A DNA stretch of 64,000 nucleotides from Fibrobacter sp. UWB4. Lineage in GTDB: Bacteria; Fibrobacterota; Fibrobacteria; Fibrobacterales; Fibrobacteraceae. The translations under genes and the position numbers were made by a program. This document shows, piece after piece, positions 26,560 through 33,891 of the stretch; position 1 is the first letter of the stretch; the number at the start of each line of letters is the position of its first letter. The notes under the pieces were generated by a model, which saw only the letters and a program-made list of their open reading frames with translations, was not told the origin of the DNA and did no database searches. The stretch is taken from NCBI RefSeq assembly GCF_002210345.1, contig NZ_MWQI01000001.1, forward strand, positions 992,001 through 1,056,000. The letters run 5' to 3'.

Positions 26560-27636
26560 ATGACTTTCAAGAAAAAGAAACCTATGACTATAACCTTAGC
26601 GATTCTCTGCGTTTTAGGCATTATCGTCTTATTGTTCATCAATCAAGCTAGTTTTGGCAAGCTCCCGCAGGGCACTCGCCTAGAGCGAATCAAGCAGTCG
26701 CCGAATTACAATGGCAAGCAGTTCTTGAACGAGATCAAGACCACGATGATGACGAGCGAAAACGGTACGCTCTCCGTCTACAAAGAATACCTTTTTGGCG
26801 ACAAGTCCTTGACCACACCCGACACGGCAATCTCTGCAATTAAAACTGATTTGAAATCACTCCCCCGCGACAAAGACTGGATTGTATGGTTTGGGCACTC
26901 CTCGTACCTTTTGAATCTATCCGGAAAAACGATTCTAGTGGATCCCGTATTTCGTAAAGCCTCCCCCGTGAGTTTCGTGAACAAGATGTTCAAGGGCACG
27001 GACATTTACAAGCCAAATGATATGCCCGATATCGATTACCTTGTCATCAGCCACGATCACTGGGATCATCTAGATTACGAAACCGTCAAGGAACTGGAGC
27101 CACGTGTTAAAAAGGTTGTCATTGGACTTGGCGTTGGCGAGCATTTTGAATATTGGGGCTATCCTGTAGAGAAACTCGTGGAACTCGACTGGTGGGATGT
27201 ATCGGAACAAAGCAACGGATTTCGCATCACAGCAACTCCGGCAAGGCATTTCTCTGGACGTAGCCTGTTTATGAACAAGACATTGTGGGCGTCTTACATT
27301 TTTGAATCGCCAAAACGCACTATCTGGATTGGCGGAGACACAGGCTATGGACCGCATTTTGCAAAAATCGGGCAAAAATTTCCAGGCATCGATCTCGCGA
27401 TTCTCGAAAATGGACAGTACGACAAGAACTGGGCCGATATCCACACATTGCCGGAACAGTTGAGCAAGGAAATGGTAGAACTCGGAGCATCGCGCTACAT
27501 GACTGTCCATCATTCCAAGCTTTGCCTGAGCAATCATCCGTACTTTGAACCGCTCGAAAATGCAAAAAAGGCCGCCCAGGAATCAGGCAAGCCTGTACTG
27601 ATGCCGAAAATCGGCGAAGTCGTTTACCTAGATTAA
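26560..27636 (+). CDS. MBL-fold hydrolase, NAPE-PLD/RomA-like, membrane anchored
   Basis: A 358-residue protein. Basic N-terminus then one TM helix (MTITLAILCVLGIIVLLFI, from an alternative ATG at 26584). The metallo-beta-lactamase fold shows WFGHSSYLLNLSGKTILVDP, the metal site SHDHWDHLD (about residues 166-174), ATPARHFSGR, WIGGDTGYGPHF and a late His in MTVHHSKLC. The spacing and the GHSS motif match the UlaG/NAPE-PLD-like branch, which hydrolyses phosphodiesters or lactones. Substrate unknown. It ends convergent with the PrsW-like gene, sharing a hairpin. Confidence 0.85.
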   Translation: MTFKKKKPMTITLAILCVLGIIVLLFINQASFGKLPQGTRLERIKQSPNYNGKQFLNEIKTTMMTSENGTLSVYKEYLFGDKSLTTPDTAISAIKTDLKSLPRDKDWIVWFGHSSYLLNLSGKTILVDPVFRKASPVSFVNKMFKGTDIYKPNDMPDIDYLVISHDHWDHLDYETVKELEPRVKKVVIGLGVGEHFEYWGYPVEKLVELDWWDVSEQSNGFRITATPARHFSGRSLFMNKTLWASYIFESPKRTIWIGGDTGYGPHFAKIGQKFPGIDLAILENGQYDKNWADIHTLPEQLSKEMVELGASRYMTVHHSKLCLSNHPYFEPLENAKKAAQESGKPVLMPKIGEVVYLD

Positions 27637-27660
27637 AAGCTAAGAAGCCGCCTTTTAATC
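27631..27660. terminator. Shared hairpin containing two convergent stop codons
   Basis: GATTAAAAG (27631-27639) and CTTTTAATC (27652-27660) form a 9-bp stem around a 12-base loop. The TAA of the MBL gene is in one arm and that of the PrsW-like gene in the other. It may serve as a weak bidirectional terminator. Confidence 0.45.
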
Positions 27661-28284
27661 ATATCCTTCAGTCCTTCTATTTACCAGGTACAATAAAATT
27701 GCACATATCATCGGCATTGAAAAACCAATAAAGGATGATATCCCAGATTGAGAGACCAGTAAATTGTAAAGGCCGTGAACAGTCACGGACATTGACAGGA
27801 CGCCCGCAATTCCGGCTAAAGAACATACTTTGTACGTTTTCAGAAGCTGTATTCCCTTAGCGAGAGCCACCAATGTCACAATATGCATGACTCCAACCGC
27901 AAATCCGCGAATCAACACGAACGTAAGCTGCGGAGTGCCCGCCGAGATGATAAAGCAGCAGTTTTCAAAAGTCGCAAAGCCAGCACCGATACCAACAGCG
28001 AACAACTGTATTTCTTCATTCGACGCTTCAAACACATAAATACAGAACAGAATCGACAAAAGCTTCATGACTTCCTCCACAATTGGAGACAAGAAAATGG
28101 AAGTATCTTCGGAACTGAAGCCAGATGCAACTTCTAAAAAACCCGAGATATACGCCGAAAAAATGCAGACAATCATACCAGTAAGAATGCACACCAGCAA
28201 ACGCCGAGCGTTCCCCTTTGTGAATAGCAGGGAAATTGCTAACGGTACAGCAATGCATATCAATATGTTTTCAGCATATATCAT
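27655..28284 (-). CDS. PrsW-type intramembrane protease
   Basis: A 209-residue protein with about seven TM helices. The PrsW/CPBP-like glutamic protease marks are present: SPIVEEVMKLL (EExxK, about residues 67-77), GAGFATFENCCF (F-x-x-x-E-N, about 99-110), GVMHIVTLVALAKG and a last VHGLYNLL. PrsW in Bacillus cuts the anti-sigma factor RsiW to release an ECF sigma factor. Here it is the third gene of an operon led by an ECF-type sigma factor, and its ATG lies 14 bases inside the end of the preceding membrane-protein gene. Its substrate would be a membrane-bound regulator, most likely that neighbour. GGAG lies about 12 bases upstream. Confidence 0.8.
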   Translation of the reverse strand: MIYAENILICIAVPLAISLLFTKGNARRLLVCILTGMIVCIFSAYISGFLEVASGFSSEDTSIFLSPIVEEVMKLLSILFCIYVFEASNEEIQLFAVGIGAGFATFENCCFIISAGTPQLTFVLIRGFAVGVMHIVTLVALAKGIQLLKTYKVCSLAGIAGVLSMSVTVHGLYNLLVSQSGISSFIGFSMPMICAILLYLVNRRTEGYD

Positions 28285-29047
28285 CAGATAAAAGCTCCTT
28301 TTTCATCGATATATACATCATTGGCAAAGCAATCGTACTTGCAAAGAAGGCTATGTAATAGTAGAAACTTACGCTAGAGAACATTACCAAATTCGTCCAC
28401 AGGAAAAATGCCGATGACACAAAAAAATCCTTCAGCCGAACGCTCCTGACACCAAGCCACACAATCATTCCAAACATAAAGACATGACACAAAAAAACAA
28501 CGAGAGACTGTGAAAATCCGTCGATAAACCTTATGGCGACATGCATTATCAGAACAAAAACACTCATCATCATTGCAAGCCACATTTCTCTTTGAGATAA
28601 AGCTTGTCGAGTTTTGAGGCCTCGAATTATGAGCCAAAGAAAATAAATATACGGTATTCCAAAGAAAATATCCTGAAACCATTCCCCGGACCATACAATC
28701 CATAATGCAATATTTGCACCGATAAATAAAAAAGCAAACGCAATCTCCCCCGCATATTTTCTCTTGTCAGTCAAAATTGATTCCAGCGCAGCAGACAGAA
28801 GGAGAACCATGGCGCACTCGGCAATTTCATTCGACGCAATTGGCATGCGGATATCAGGCTTCAAAAAATCGTAAGCCAGCCAATACACATCGCTTAGAAA
28901 AAAACTGGACATTGACAAGATAAAGAAAAAGGGAAGAAAAAAATTCTTTTCCCTTTTTATCAATTTGTTTGTTTTTGCAATTACAACAACCAAGACAACA
29001 GCTTGAATTATGGTCGCTAAAATACCAAGCCTCGTCAATTCGCTCAT
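28271..29047 (-). CDS. Polytopic membrane protein, candidate sensor or anti-sigma partner
   Basis: A 258-residue, very hydrophobic protein with about eight or nine TM helices (LGILATIIQAVVLVVVIA, FFLPFFFILSMSSFFL, ECAMVLLLSAALESIL, AFAFLFIGANIALWIVW and others) and short loops. No catalytic motif, zinc-binding anti-sigma (ZAS) motif or soluble domain is seen. It overlaps the sigma-factor gene by 4 bases (ATGA) and the PrsW-like gene by 14 bases, so all three are translationally coupled; AAAGGA precedes the ATG. By position it is the natural membrane partner of the sigma factor. I do not recognise the family. The gene is AT-rich compared with neighbours, which suggests horizontal transfer. Confidence 0.7.
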   Translation of the reverse strand: MSELTRLGILATIIQAVVLVVVIAKTNKLIKREKNFFLPFFFILSMSSFFLSDVYWLAYDFLKPDIRMPIASNEIAECAMVLLLSAALESILTDKRKYAGEIAFAFLFIGANIALWIVWSGEWFQDIFFGIPYIYFLWLIIRGLKTRQALSQREMWLAMMMSVFVLIMHVAIRFIDGFSQSLVVFLCHVFMFGMIVWLGVRSVRLKDFFVSSAFFLWTNLVMFSSVSFYYYIAFFASTIALPMMYISMKKELLSDDIC

Positions 29048-29604
29048 TTTGCAGTCCTTTCGTATGCAATACGCAGAGATTCTTTACCTCTAGCCAAGAT
29101 ATTGTATGTTTGCTTTATATTCTTCTTAATTATCCTGCTAATTTGTTCAGGTTTCATATTTTCAAAAAACAGAAGAAATAAAGCCTGCCTATAGCAGGGA
29201 TCAATAGACTTCATTGCACGATAAAGATGCGTATTTCGCTCATTTTTCAACAGCTCCGCAACCGGCTGATGACATTCATCCGCTTCTAGATTGTTCAGGA
29301 ACTCTTTGTCTGGTGAAATGAATATAAATTTTCGCTTTCTTAAACAGAGCAAGGCCTGGTTTTTGGCAATCGTATAAAGCCAAGTTTTAAAAGAAGCATT
29401 AGCTTTTTCTTTGTAGCAAGCCGTTCCTGACACCAAGACAGCAAAAGTATCCATCATCAGCTCTTCAGCTTCGTCTATATTTTGAACAAATCCATAAATA
29501 AACAAGATTAGCCCGTCTCTATATTTATTAAAAAGAGCTTCAAGCGCCTTCGAATCATTATTCGTCAAAAAACTAGTGTACAGCAGTCCGTCAATATCGG
29601 GCAT
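29044..29604 (-). CDS. ECF-type RNA polymerase sigma factor
   Basis: A 186-residue protein. The start is set at ATG 29604 (MPDIDGLLYTSFL), preceded by GGGAGA at 8 bases; a TTG at 29622 and an ATG at 29619 in frame lie inside or before this site. Region 2 (about 15-85): ALEALFNKYRDGLILFIYGF, NIDEAEELMMDTF, FKTWLYTIAKNQAL. Region 4 (about 125-180): LYRAMKSIDPCYRQALFLLF, EQISRIIKKNIKQTYNILAR. These match sigma-70 family ECF proteins. It heads an operon with a polytopic membrane protein and a PrsW-like protease. No classical anti-sigma gene is present. Confidence 0.85.
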   Translation of the reverse strand: MPDIDGLLYTSFLTNNDSKALEALFNKYRDGLILFIYGFVQNIDEAEELMMDTFAVLVSGTACYKEKANASFKTWLYTIAKNQALLCLRKRKFIFISPDKEFLNNLEADECHQPVAELLKNERNTHLYRAMKSIDPCYRQALFLLFFENMKPEQISRIIKKNIKQTYNILARGKESLRIAYERTAK

Positions 29605-30058
29605 GAGCCCATCTCCCATCAAGATAACTCAACCACAATCTAATTAAACCAAATTTTTTCAGTTTATACAAAAGACGTCATTTCATTAGCTTATCCATGT
29701 TTGCTTAAAAACATACTATAAATTTAACACAAAGTCAAGAGTGGCAAGTCCTTTTTTCGAACAATTTGTCCTTTATTTCTTCTTTGCCCAAAACAAAGCA
29801 AACTAACTTTTACAATATTTTATAGAGTAAAAACACGCATACGAGCATTTAATAGAAGAAAAGATCAAAATGGCCCCAAAAAAGCCATGAAAGTCTTTTT
29901 TTTATTAATTACACCTCAAAATTAATCGCTCAGGAACTTTTTCCTGAGCGTCTTTTTTTGTACATATTTCAAAGCATATTTTTTACAAAAAAGCAATGAG
30001 TAAAAATCTACATTTAGGTAATTAATTATAAAAAGAGTGTAAAGGCAAGGAGGACAAA
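29605..30058. promoter_or_regulatory. AT-rich divergent intergenic region with a strong orphan terminator
   Basis: No gene is seen in these 450 bases between the sigma operon and the two-TM protein. It contains a strong plus-strand terminator at 29927-29959. A six-codon open frame starts at 29870 (ATG, encoding MAPKKP, TGA at 29888). Upstream of the sigma gene the minus strand reads GTATAAAC, a possible -10. The terminator implies a short transcript ending about 100 bases before the 30059 gene. Confidence 0.4.
29927..29959 (+). terminator. Strong intrinsic terminator without an upstream gene
   Basis: CGCTCAGGAA-CTTT-TTCCTGAGCG, a perfect 10-bp stem, followed by C and eight T. No CDS precedes it on the plus strand, so it marks either a small RNA or a leader/attenuator for the gene at 30059. 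Confidence 0.8.
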
Positions 30059-30385
30059 ATGAAATATACAAGAGACGAGGCCCTGAAAGAAATCAGACGA
30101 CGAGCAAAGGTCATTAGGCAAAAACGCGATAGAAAAATGGCGAGCCTCTTTGCAACGACAGCCTGCATTTCCCTTATAGCCCTTTTGGCGGTAATTGGGA
30201 AATTTGCCGGTTCAGAAGTTTCGGGCATCCCAGGCGCTTATGGATCATTCATCCTCTCGGCCAGTACAGGCGGGTATGTGCTGGCGGGCATTTTAGGATT
30301 CGTTCTTGGCGTTTCTGTAACTCTTTTTATCAAATACCTGAAGAAAAAAAACAAAGACAACCTAGAACAACGTTCCGGAAACTAG
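30059..30385 (+). CDS. Small two-TM membrane protein
   Basis: A 108-residue protein. Basic helical N-terminus (RDEALKEIRRRAKVIRQKRD), first TM helix (ATTACISLIALLAVIGKFA, about 31-50), a Gly/Ser-rich external loop (SGIPGAYGSFILSASTGG) and second TM helix (YVLAGILGFVLGVSVTLFIK), ending in a Lys-rich tail. AAGGAGG precedes the ATG. It is divergent from the sigma/membrane protein/PrsW operon and may belong to the same module, but this is only by position. Function unknown. Confidence 0.7.
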   Translation: MKYTRDEALKEIRRRAKVIRQKRDRKMASLFATTACISLIALLAVIGKFAGSEVSGIPGAYGSFILSASTGGYVLAGILGFVLGVSVTLFIKYLKKKNKDNLEQRSGN

Positions 30386-30396
30386 GCCTTTTTCCG

Positions 30397-31071
30397 CTAC
30401 ACCCCGCGCATGTCGGGGTCCCACACGATCTTGTGCAGCTGCACTTGGAATCGGGCGTTGTTTTGCGTCATCACCTTGCTTGCAACCATCCAGTTGACAA
30501 TTTCTTCGTTGGTGAGTTCACCCCATACCGGCGAAATAAAGATGTGGGGCATATTATCTTGAGATGTTAACGAGAGTCGCGCAACAACTCCTTCCGCTTC
30601 CAGCAAGTCCTCTGCTTTACCCACCACGAACTTGAGCACATCGTTTTCGCTAAGCGAGACGATGTTTTCCATTTTCATCCGGGCAGACATGCCGCTGCTT
30701 TTGCACTTCCAGTCCATCGTGTAAAACAGCCCAGGCAGTCGCCATTTGCAAGGAACAGTTCCGTTAGTCTCGATGTTGACTCCATAGCCCGCATCACTGA
30801 ATGCGGTAAGCAGCTCGCCCACGCTTTCGTGATTCAGCGGTTCGCCGCCCGTGAGCGTGACGCACTTGACGCCGGATTCCGTGCGATACGCTTCAACCGC
30901 CGCGAGAACCTCCCCCACGCTCATCAGCTTAAAGTCAGGACCTTCGACTGCATACATCGAATCACAATAGCTACAGCGCAAGTTGCAACCGTGCAGACGC
31001 ACGAACACCGCAGCCTGCCCCATGCGAATCCCTTCGCCCTCGATACTCTTAAATATTTCACAAACTTTCAT
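30397..31071 (-). CDS. queE: 7-carboxy-7-deazaguanine synthase
   Basis: A 224-residue radical-SAM enzyme that makes 7-carboxy-7-deazaguanine from 6-carboxytetrahydropterin on the way to queuosine. The opening IFKSIEGEG and the cluster motif GCNLRCSYCDSMYA (Cys at about 29, 33 and 36, CX3CX2C) are diagnostic, with VTLTGGEPL for SAM binding and NIETNGTVP. It is the last gene of queC-queD-queE, separated from queD by 147 bases that contain an interspersed repeat, so it may be expressed less or from its own promoter. Confidence 0.94.
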   Translation of the reverse strand: MKVCEIFKSIEGEGIRMGQAAVFVRLHGCNLRCSYCDSMYAVEGPDFKLMSVGEVLAAVEAYRTESGVKCVTLTGGEPLNHESVGELLTAFSDAGYGVNIETNGTVPCKWRLPGLFYTMDWKCKSSGMSARMKMENIVSLSENDVLKFVVGKAEDLLEAEGVVARLSLTSQDNMPHIFISPVWGELTNEEIVNWMVASKVMTQNNARFQVQLHKIVWDPDMRGV

Positions 31072-31218
31072 ATAAACTCAAAAAGTCTCTCGTCAATTGC
31101 GTCATTCTGACGCCGTAGGCGGAAGAATCCAGTTATTTTTTAACTTCACTGGATCCTTCGCTATGCTCAGGATGACTAATTGCGGGATTATTGTTTAACA
31201 AGGCTTTAGATTCACCCG
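31072..31218. repeat. Interspersed repeat inside the que operon
   Basis: GTCATTCTGACGCCGTAGG, AAGAATCCAG and then CACTGGATCCTTCGC, CTCAGGATGAC: two complementary halves that can fold back. Same family as 12296-12334, 51940-52041 and 62219-62376. Confidence 0.65.
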
Positions 31219-31548
31219 CTAAACTTCGTACTCGACGGTATTGCCTTCACTCTCCTGGACCTGCACCTTGTAGCAATGCGGAATCTGTTCACAAATCCAG
31301 CGGGCCATGTTTTCCGCCGTCGGATTAAAGTCCACCACATCGTTCAGGAACTTGTGATCAAGCTGACCTTTCACGATATCCTTGATGCGCGAAAAATCGA
31401 CCACCATTCCGTTCTCGTCGAGCGTTTCGGACTGGCAGAACACCGTGATAATCCAGTTGTGGCCATGTAGGCCGCGGCACTTGCTTTCGTACGGGAGCGA
31501 GAGCTTGTGAGCCCCAGAAATTTCAATACGCTTGATAACTCTGTACAT
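31219..31548 (-). CDS. queD: 6-carboxytetrahydropterin synthase
   Basis: Start ATG at 31548 (MYRVIKRIEISGAHKL), one base after the queC stop codon. The open frame extends further upstream inside queC, but homology begins here. 109 residues. Zinc ligands are in SGAHKL and GLHGHNW (the HGH pair), the catalytic Cys in SKCRGLHGH, with MVVDFSRIKDIVKGQLDH and a final ESEGNTVEYEV, all typical of QueD. It converts dihydroneopterin triphosphate to 6-carboxytetrahydropterin. Acts between GTP cyclohydrolase and QueE. Confidence 0.94.
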   Translation of the reverse strand: MYRVIKRIEISGAHKLSLPYESKCRGLHGHNWIITVFCQSETLDENGMVVDFSRIKDIVKGQLDHKFLNDVVDFNPTAENMARWICEQIPHCYKVQVQESEGNTVEYEV

Positions 31549-31549
31549 A

Positions 31550-32203
31550 TTACGCCTCGTATTCCGTCGTGTCGTTGATGCCTGCTTCGGCGAGAGCTGC
31601 CTTGCGTTCCAGGCAGGTTGCGCACTTACCGCAATGGATTTTGCCGCCCTTGTAGCAGGACCAAGTTTCGCTGTAATCCAAGCCAAGCGATTTTCCTTTG
31701 CGGGCGATATCCGCTTTGGAAATGTTCGTGTACGGGGCATCAATCGTGATGTTCGCGTATGTACCCGCCGAAATCGCCGCCGACATGTTCTTCACGAATT
31801 CTTCACGGCAGTCCGGGTAAATCGCATGGTCGCCAAAGTGGTTTGCCATCATCACGCGCTTGAGATCACGGCTTTCGGCAAGCCCAGCCGCCACAGAAAG
31901 CATAATGCCATTGCGGAACGGCACCACCGTCGATTTCATATTCTCGTCGGCGTAAGTCCCTTCCGGAATAGCATCCGCTCCCGAAAGCAGCGACGACGTA
32001 AAATAGTCGTGCATGAACTTAAGCGGGATCGTAATGTGCGGAATCCCTAGCTTTTCGCAATGCATACGCGCAAAAGGAATTTCCTTGTCGTTATGGTTGC
32101 TGCCGTAATCAAACGAGACCGCAAGCGCAATATCTGCGGCGCGGTCGTAAAGCAAGGTCACACTGTCCATTCCACCGGACAAGACCAGCAATGCGTCTTT
32201 CAT
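31550..32203 (-). CDS. queC: 7-cyano-7-deazaguanine (preQ0) synthase
   Basis: A 217-residue ATP-dependent enzyme. The PP-loop LSGGMDSVTLLYD (residues 8-20) and the zinc-binding end CYKGGKIHCGKCATCLERK are both intact, with PFRNGIMLSVAAG and HAIYPDCREEFV in between. It turns 7-carboxy-7-deazaguanine plus ammonia into preQ0. First gene of the que operon. Its start codon lies 5 bases after AGGAG, which is itself the tail of a candidate preQ1-I riboswitch. Confidence 0.95.
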   Translation of the reverse strand: MKDALLVLSGGMDSVTLLYDRAADIALAVSFDYGSNHNDKEIPFARMHCEKLGIPHITIPLKFMHDYFTSSLLSGADAIPEGTYADENMKSTVVPFRNGIMLSVAAGLAESRDLKRVMMANHFGDHAIYPDCREEFVKNMSAAISAGTYANITIDAPYTNISKADIARKGKSLGLDYSETWSCYKGGKIHCGKCATCLERKAALAEAGINDTTEYEA

Positions 32204-32208
32204 AAAAT

Positions 32209-32250
32209 CTCCTAGTTTTGTTTAAAGTCAGGATGGGTCTCGAACTGACT
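32209..32250 (-). promoter_or_regulatory. Candidate preQ1-I riboswitch before queC
   Basis: On the minus strand: stem AGTCAG, loop TTCGAGACCCATC, stem CTGACT, then the A-rich tail TTAAACAAAACTAGGAG. The stem-loop plus tail order and the tail AAACAAAACTAGG closely resemble the preQ1 class I aptamer of Thermoanaerobacter (TTAACAAAACAAGG). The tail ends in the AGGAG ribosome site of queC, so control at translation is expected. The pseudoknot pairing itself could not be confirmed by eye. Confidence 0.65.
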
Positions 32251-32280
32251 ATCGCAAAAATAGAAATTTTATGAAAAAAA

Positions 32281-33870
32281 TCAATCTTTCACACAGCGAA
32301 CATAGAAGAATGAAGAGAGTGCCCAACCTGTATCCCAGGCAGAAGCGTTTTGAGAATTAAGTCCCAATATTGACGGGATATTTCTACTTGAAGAAGTCCA
32401 ATACTTATCACAGCCTTCACCCGAAAAACCACCCGTAAGATAATAACATCCTCCACTATGATTGTTAAATCCAGAATCATCTATATTGAAACCGCTCGCT
32501 TTTACGGGGTATACCTCATCAGTTTCCGACTCTTCAACAACTCCGCCTAAAGAGACAAGCAGTTGCATCCATTCGCTTTCCGACGGCAAATGCCACCCTT
32601 CAGGGCAAACACCACGCAATGATTCTCGAACTTTGCACGCCTCAGCATTTCCCCTACCGCAACCAATTCCGCCATCGCCAAAAAGGCCCGCAGAATCCAC
32701 CGCAGCAGCTAGGGAATACAACCGTCCATATTCATCGCATTTTTGAGGATCTTTGTTATAGCACATGGAGAAAGTCTGGAGTGTATGGTAATCGTAATTC
32801 AGATTTTCAGCCATCCAGACTTGATCGCCAATTTGAACAGTCTTATATGTTTGACCATCCCTTGCATCAGTCATGGTTCCAAAAATGCCTTTATAATTGC
32901 CGGAGTTTTTTTCTATAGATTCCCAATGTCCATTTTCACAAACAAACTTTTCACCGTTTCTGATACTCAGCGGGTTCACATTTGCAGTTGTATCGCCATC
33001 ATTTGTAGCAGAGCATGTTCCAAGGCCATAATTATCCGTCCAGAAATAGTCCACAAACTTTTCGAAGTCTGGTAAAGAATCAGAAATTTTCCATGAAAGG
33101 ATATTGGCCCTGATATCGTCAAACAATCTGCGTTGAGAAACTTCGCAAGCCCAGTCCGCAATAACGGTTCTTGTCGCCGAATCATTCCAGGAACCACCTT
33201 CGGCAAGCTCCATACTGAACTTGCCAACGCGTTCCGTGAGGCCAGCAACATCGACATCGCCTTGCATTAGGGCGCTTATCGCAAGGAGCTTCGCATTTTC
33301 ATCTCCCGACTTGAAAATATCCAGGTCTTCAAATGATTTGCTGGCATCATTCATGGCCATAGCCGCAAGGACTTCATTCGCGGCCTGGGTTTTAGCTTCT
33401 TTAAAAGATTTTCCTTGGGAGACAAGCAACTTGACCCTTTCAAACTCAAGGTGTGTCAACAAATTAACATTGACTTTTTCACGATGGCTCAAATCCGTAA
33501 AAGCGTTCAAGGTCAAAGGCCCGGAAGATCTTTTTCCTGTAATTTCGTTACGGTAGTAGCCTTTAACCTGAATCATCGCATATGGAGATGAAAAGCCTTG
33601 ACCCGAGATGATAAAATCGCCTTCATCGCTTCGAATTGTCGACTTGAATATTTTACCAGTTTGCTCCAAGGTCAGGCTGTCCAGTTCCATAATATTCACT
33701 GTAGAACCTGTTACAAAAGGCCCCTTTTGAGACACCCCGGAAATATTCCAACTTCCGGCTGGTGTTTTTTCATGAGATGTAGAACCTTTTTCACCAGAAG
33801 CGCCTGTAATGTCATCTGAACAAGCAGCCAACAGCAAAAATGGTAAAAGCATAAGGGATTTCATATTCAT
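32281..33870 (-). CDS. FISUMP lipoprotein (paralogue 1)
   Basis: A 529-residue protein with lipoprotein signal MKSLMLLPFLLLAAC. Residues about 45-310 form an N-terminal module (VSQKGPFVTGSTVNIMELD, GYYRNEITGK, NVNLLTHLEFERVKLLVSQG) shared with the next gene. The C-terminal FISUMP domain (about 330-529) has YKTVQIGDQVWMAENLNYDY, YGRLYSLAAAVDSAG, GVCPEGWHLPSESEWMQL and a closing FYVRCVKD. Such proteins are abundant in Fibrobacter and probably lie on the cell surface; role unknown. GGAGAG precedes the ATG. Third gene of the operon with a TIGR02147-like regulator. Confidence 0.88.
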   Translation of the reverse strand: MNMKSLMLLPFLLLAACSDDITGASGEKGSTSHEKTPAGSWNISGVSQKGPFVTGSTVNIMELDSLTLEQTGKIFKSTIRSDEGDFIISGQGFSSPYAMIQVKGYYRNEITGKRSSGPLTLNAFTDLSHREKVNVNLLTHLEFERVKLLVSQGKSFKEAKTQAANEVLAAMAMNDASKSFEDLDIFKSGDENAKLLAISALMQGDVDVAGLTERVGKFSMELAEGGSWNDSATRTVIADWACEVSQRRLFDDIRANILSWKISDSLPDFEKFVDYFWTDNYGLGTCSATNDGDTTANVNPLSIRNGEKFVCENGHWESIEKNSGNYKGIFGTMTDARDGQTYKTVQIGDQVWMAENLNYDYHTLQTFSMCYNKDPQKCDEYGRLYSLAAAVDSAGLFGDGGIGCGRGNAEACKVRESLRGVCPEGWHLPSESEWMQLLVSLGGVVEESETDEVYPVKASGFNIDDSGFNNHSGGCYYLTGGFSGEGCDKYWTSSSRNIPSILGLNSQNASAWDTGWALSSFFYVRCVKD

Positions 33871-33891
33871 TTAAAAACTCTCCACTTTTTA

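Noticed and set aside
31549-31743. Longer N-terminus of queD reaching into queC
   Set aside because: The extension is an out-of-frame reading of queC and has no relation to the QueD family, which begins at MYRVIKR.
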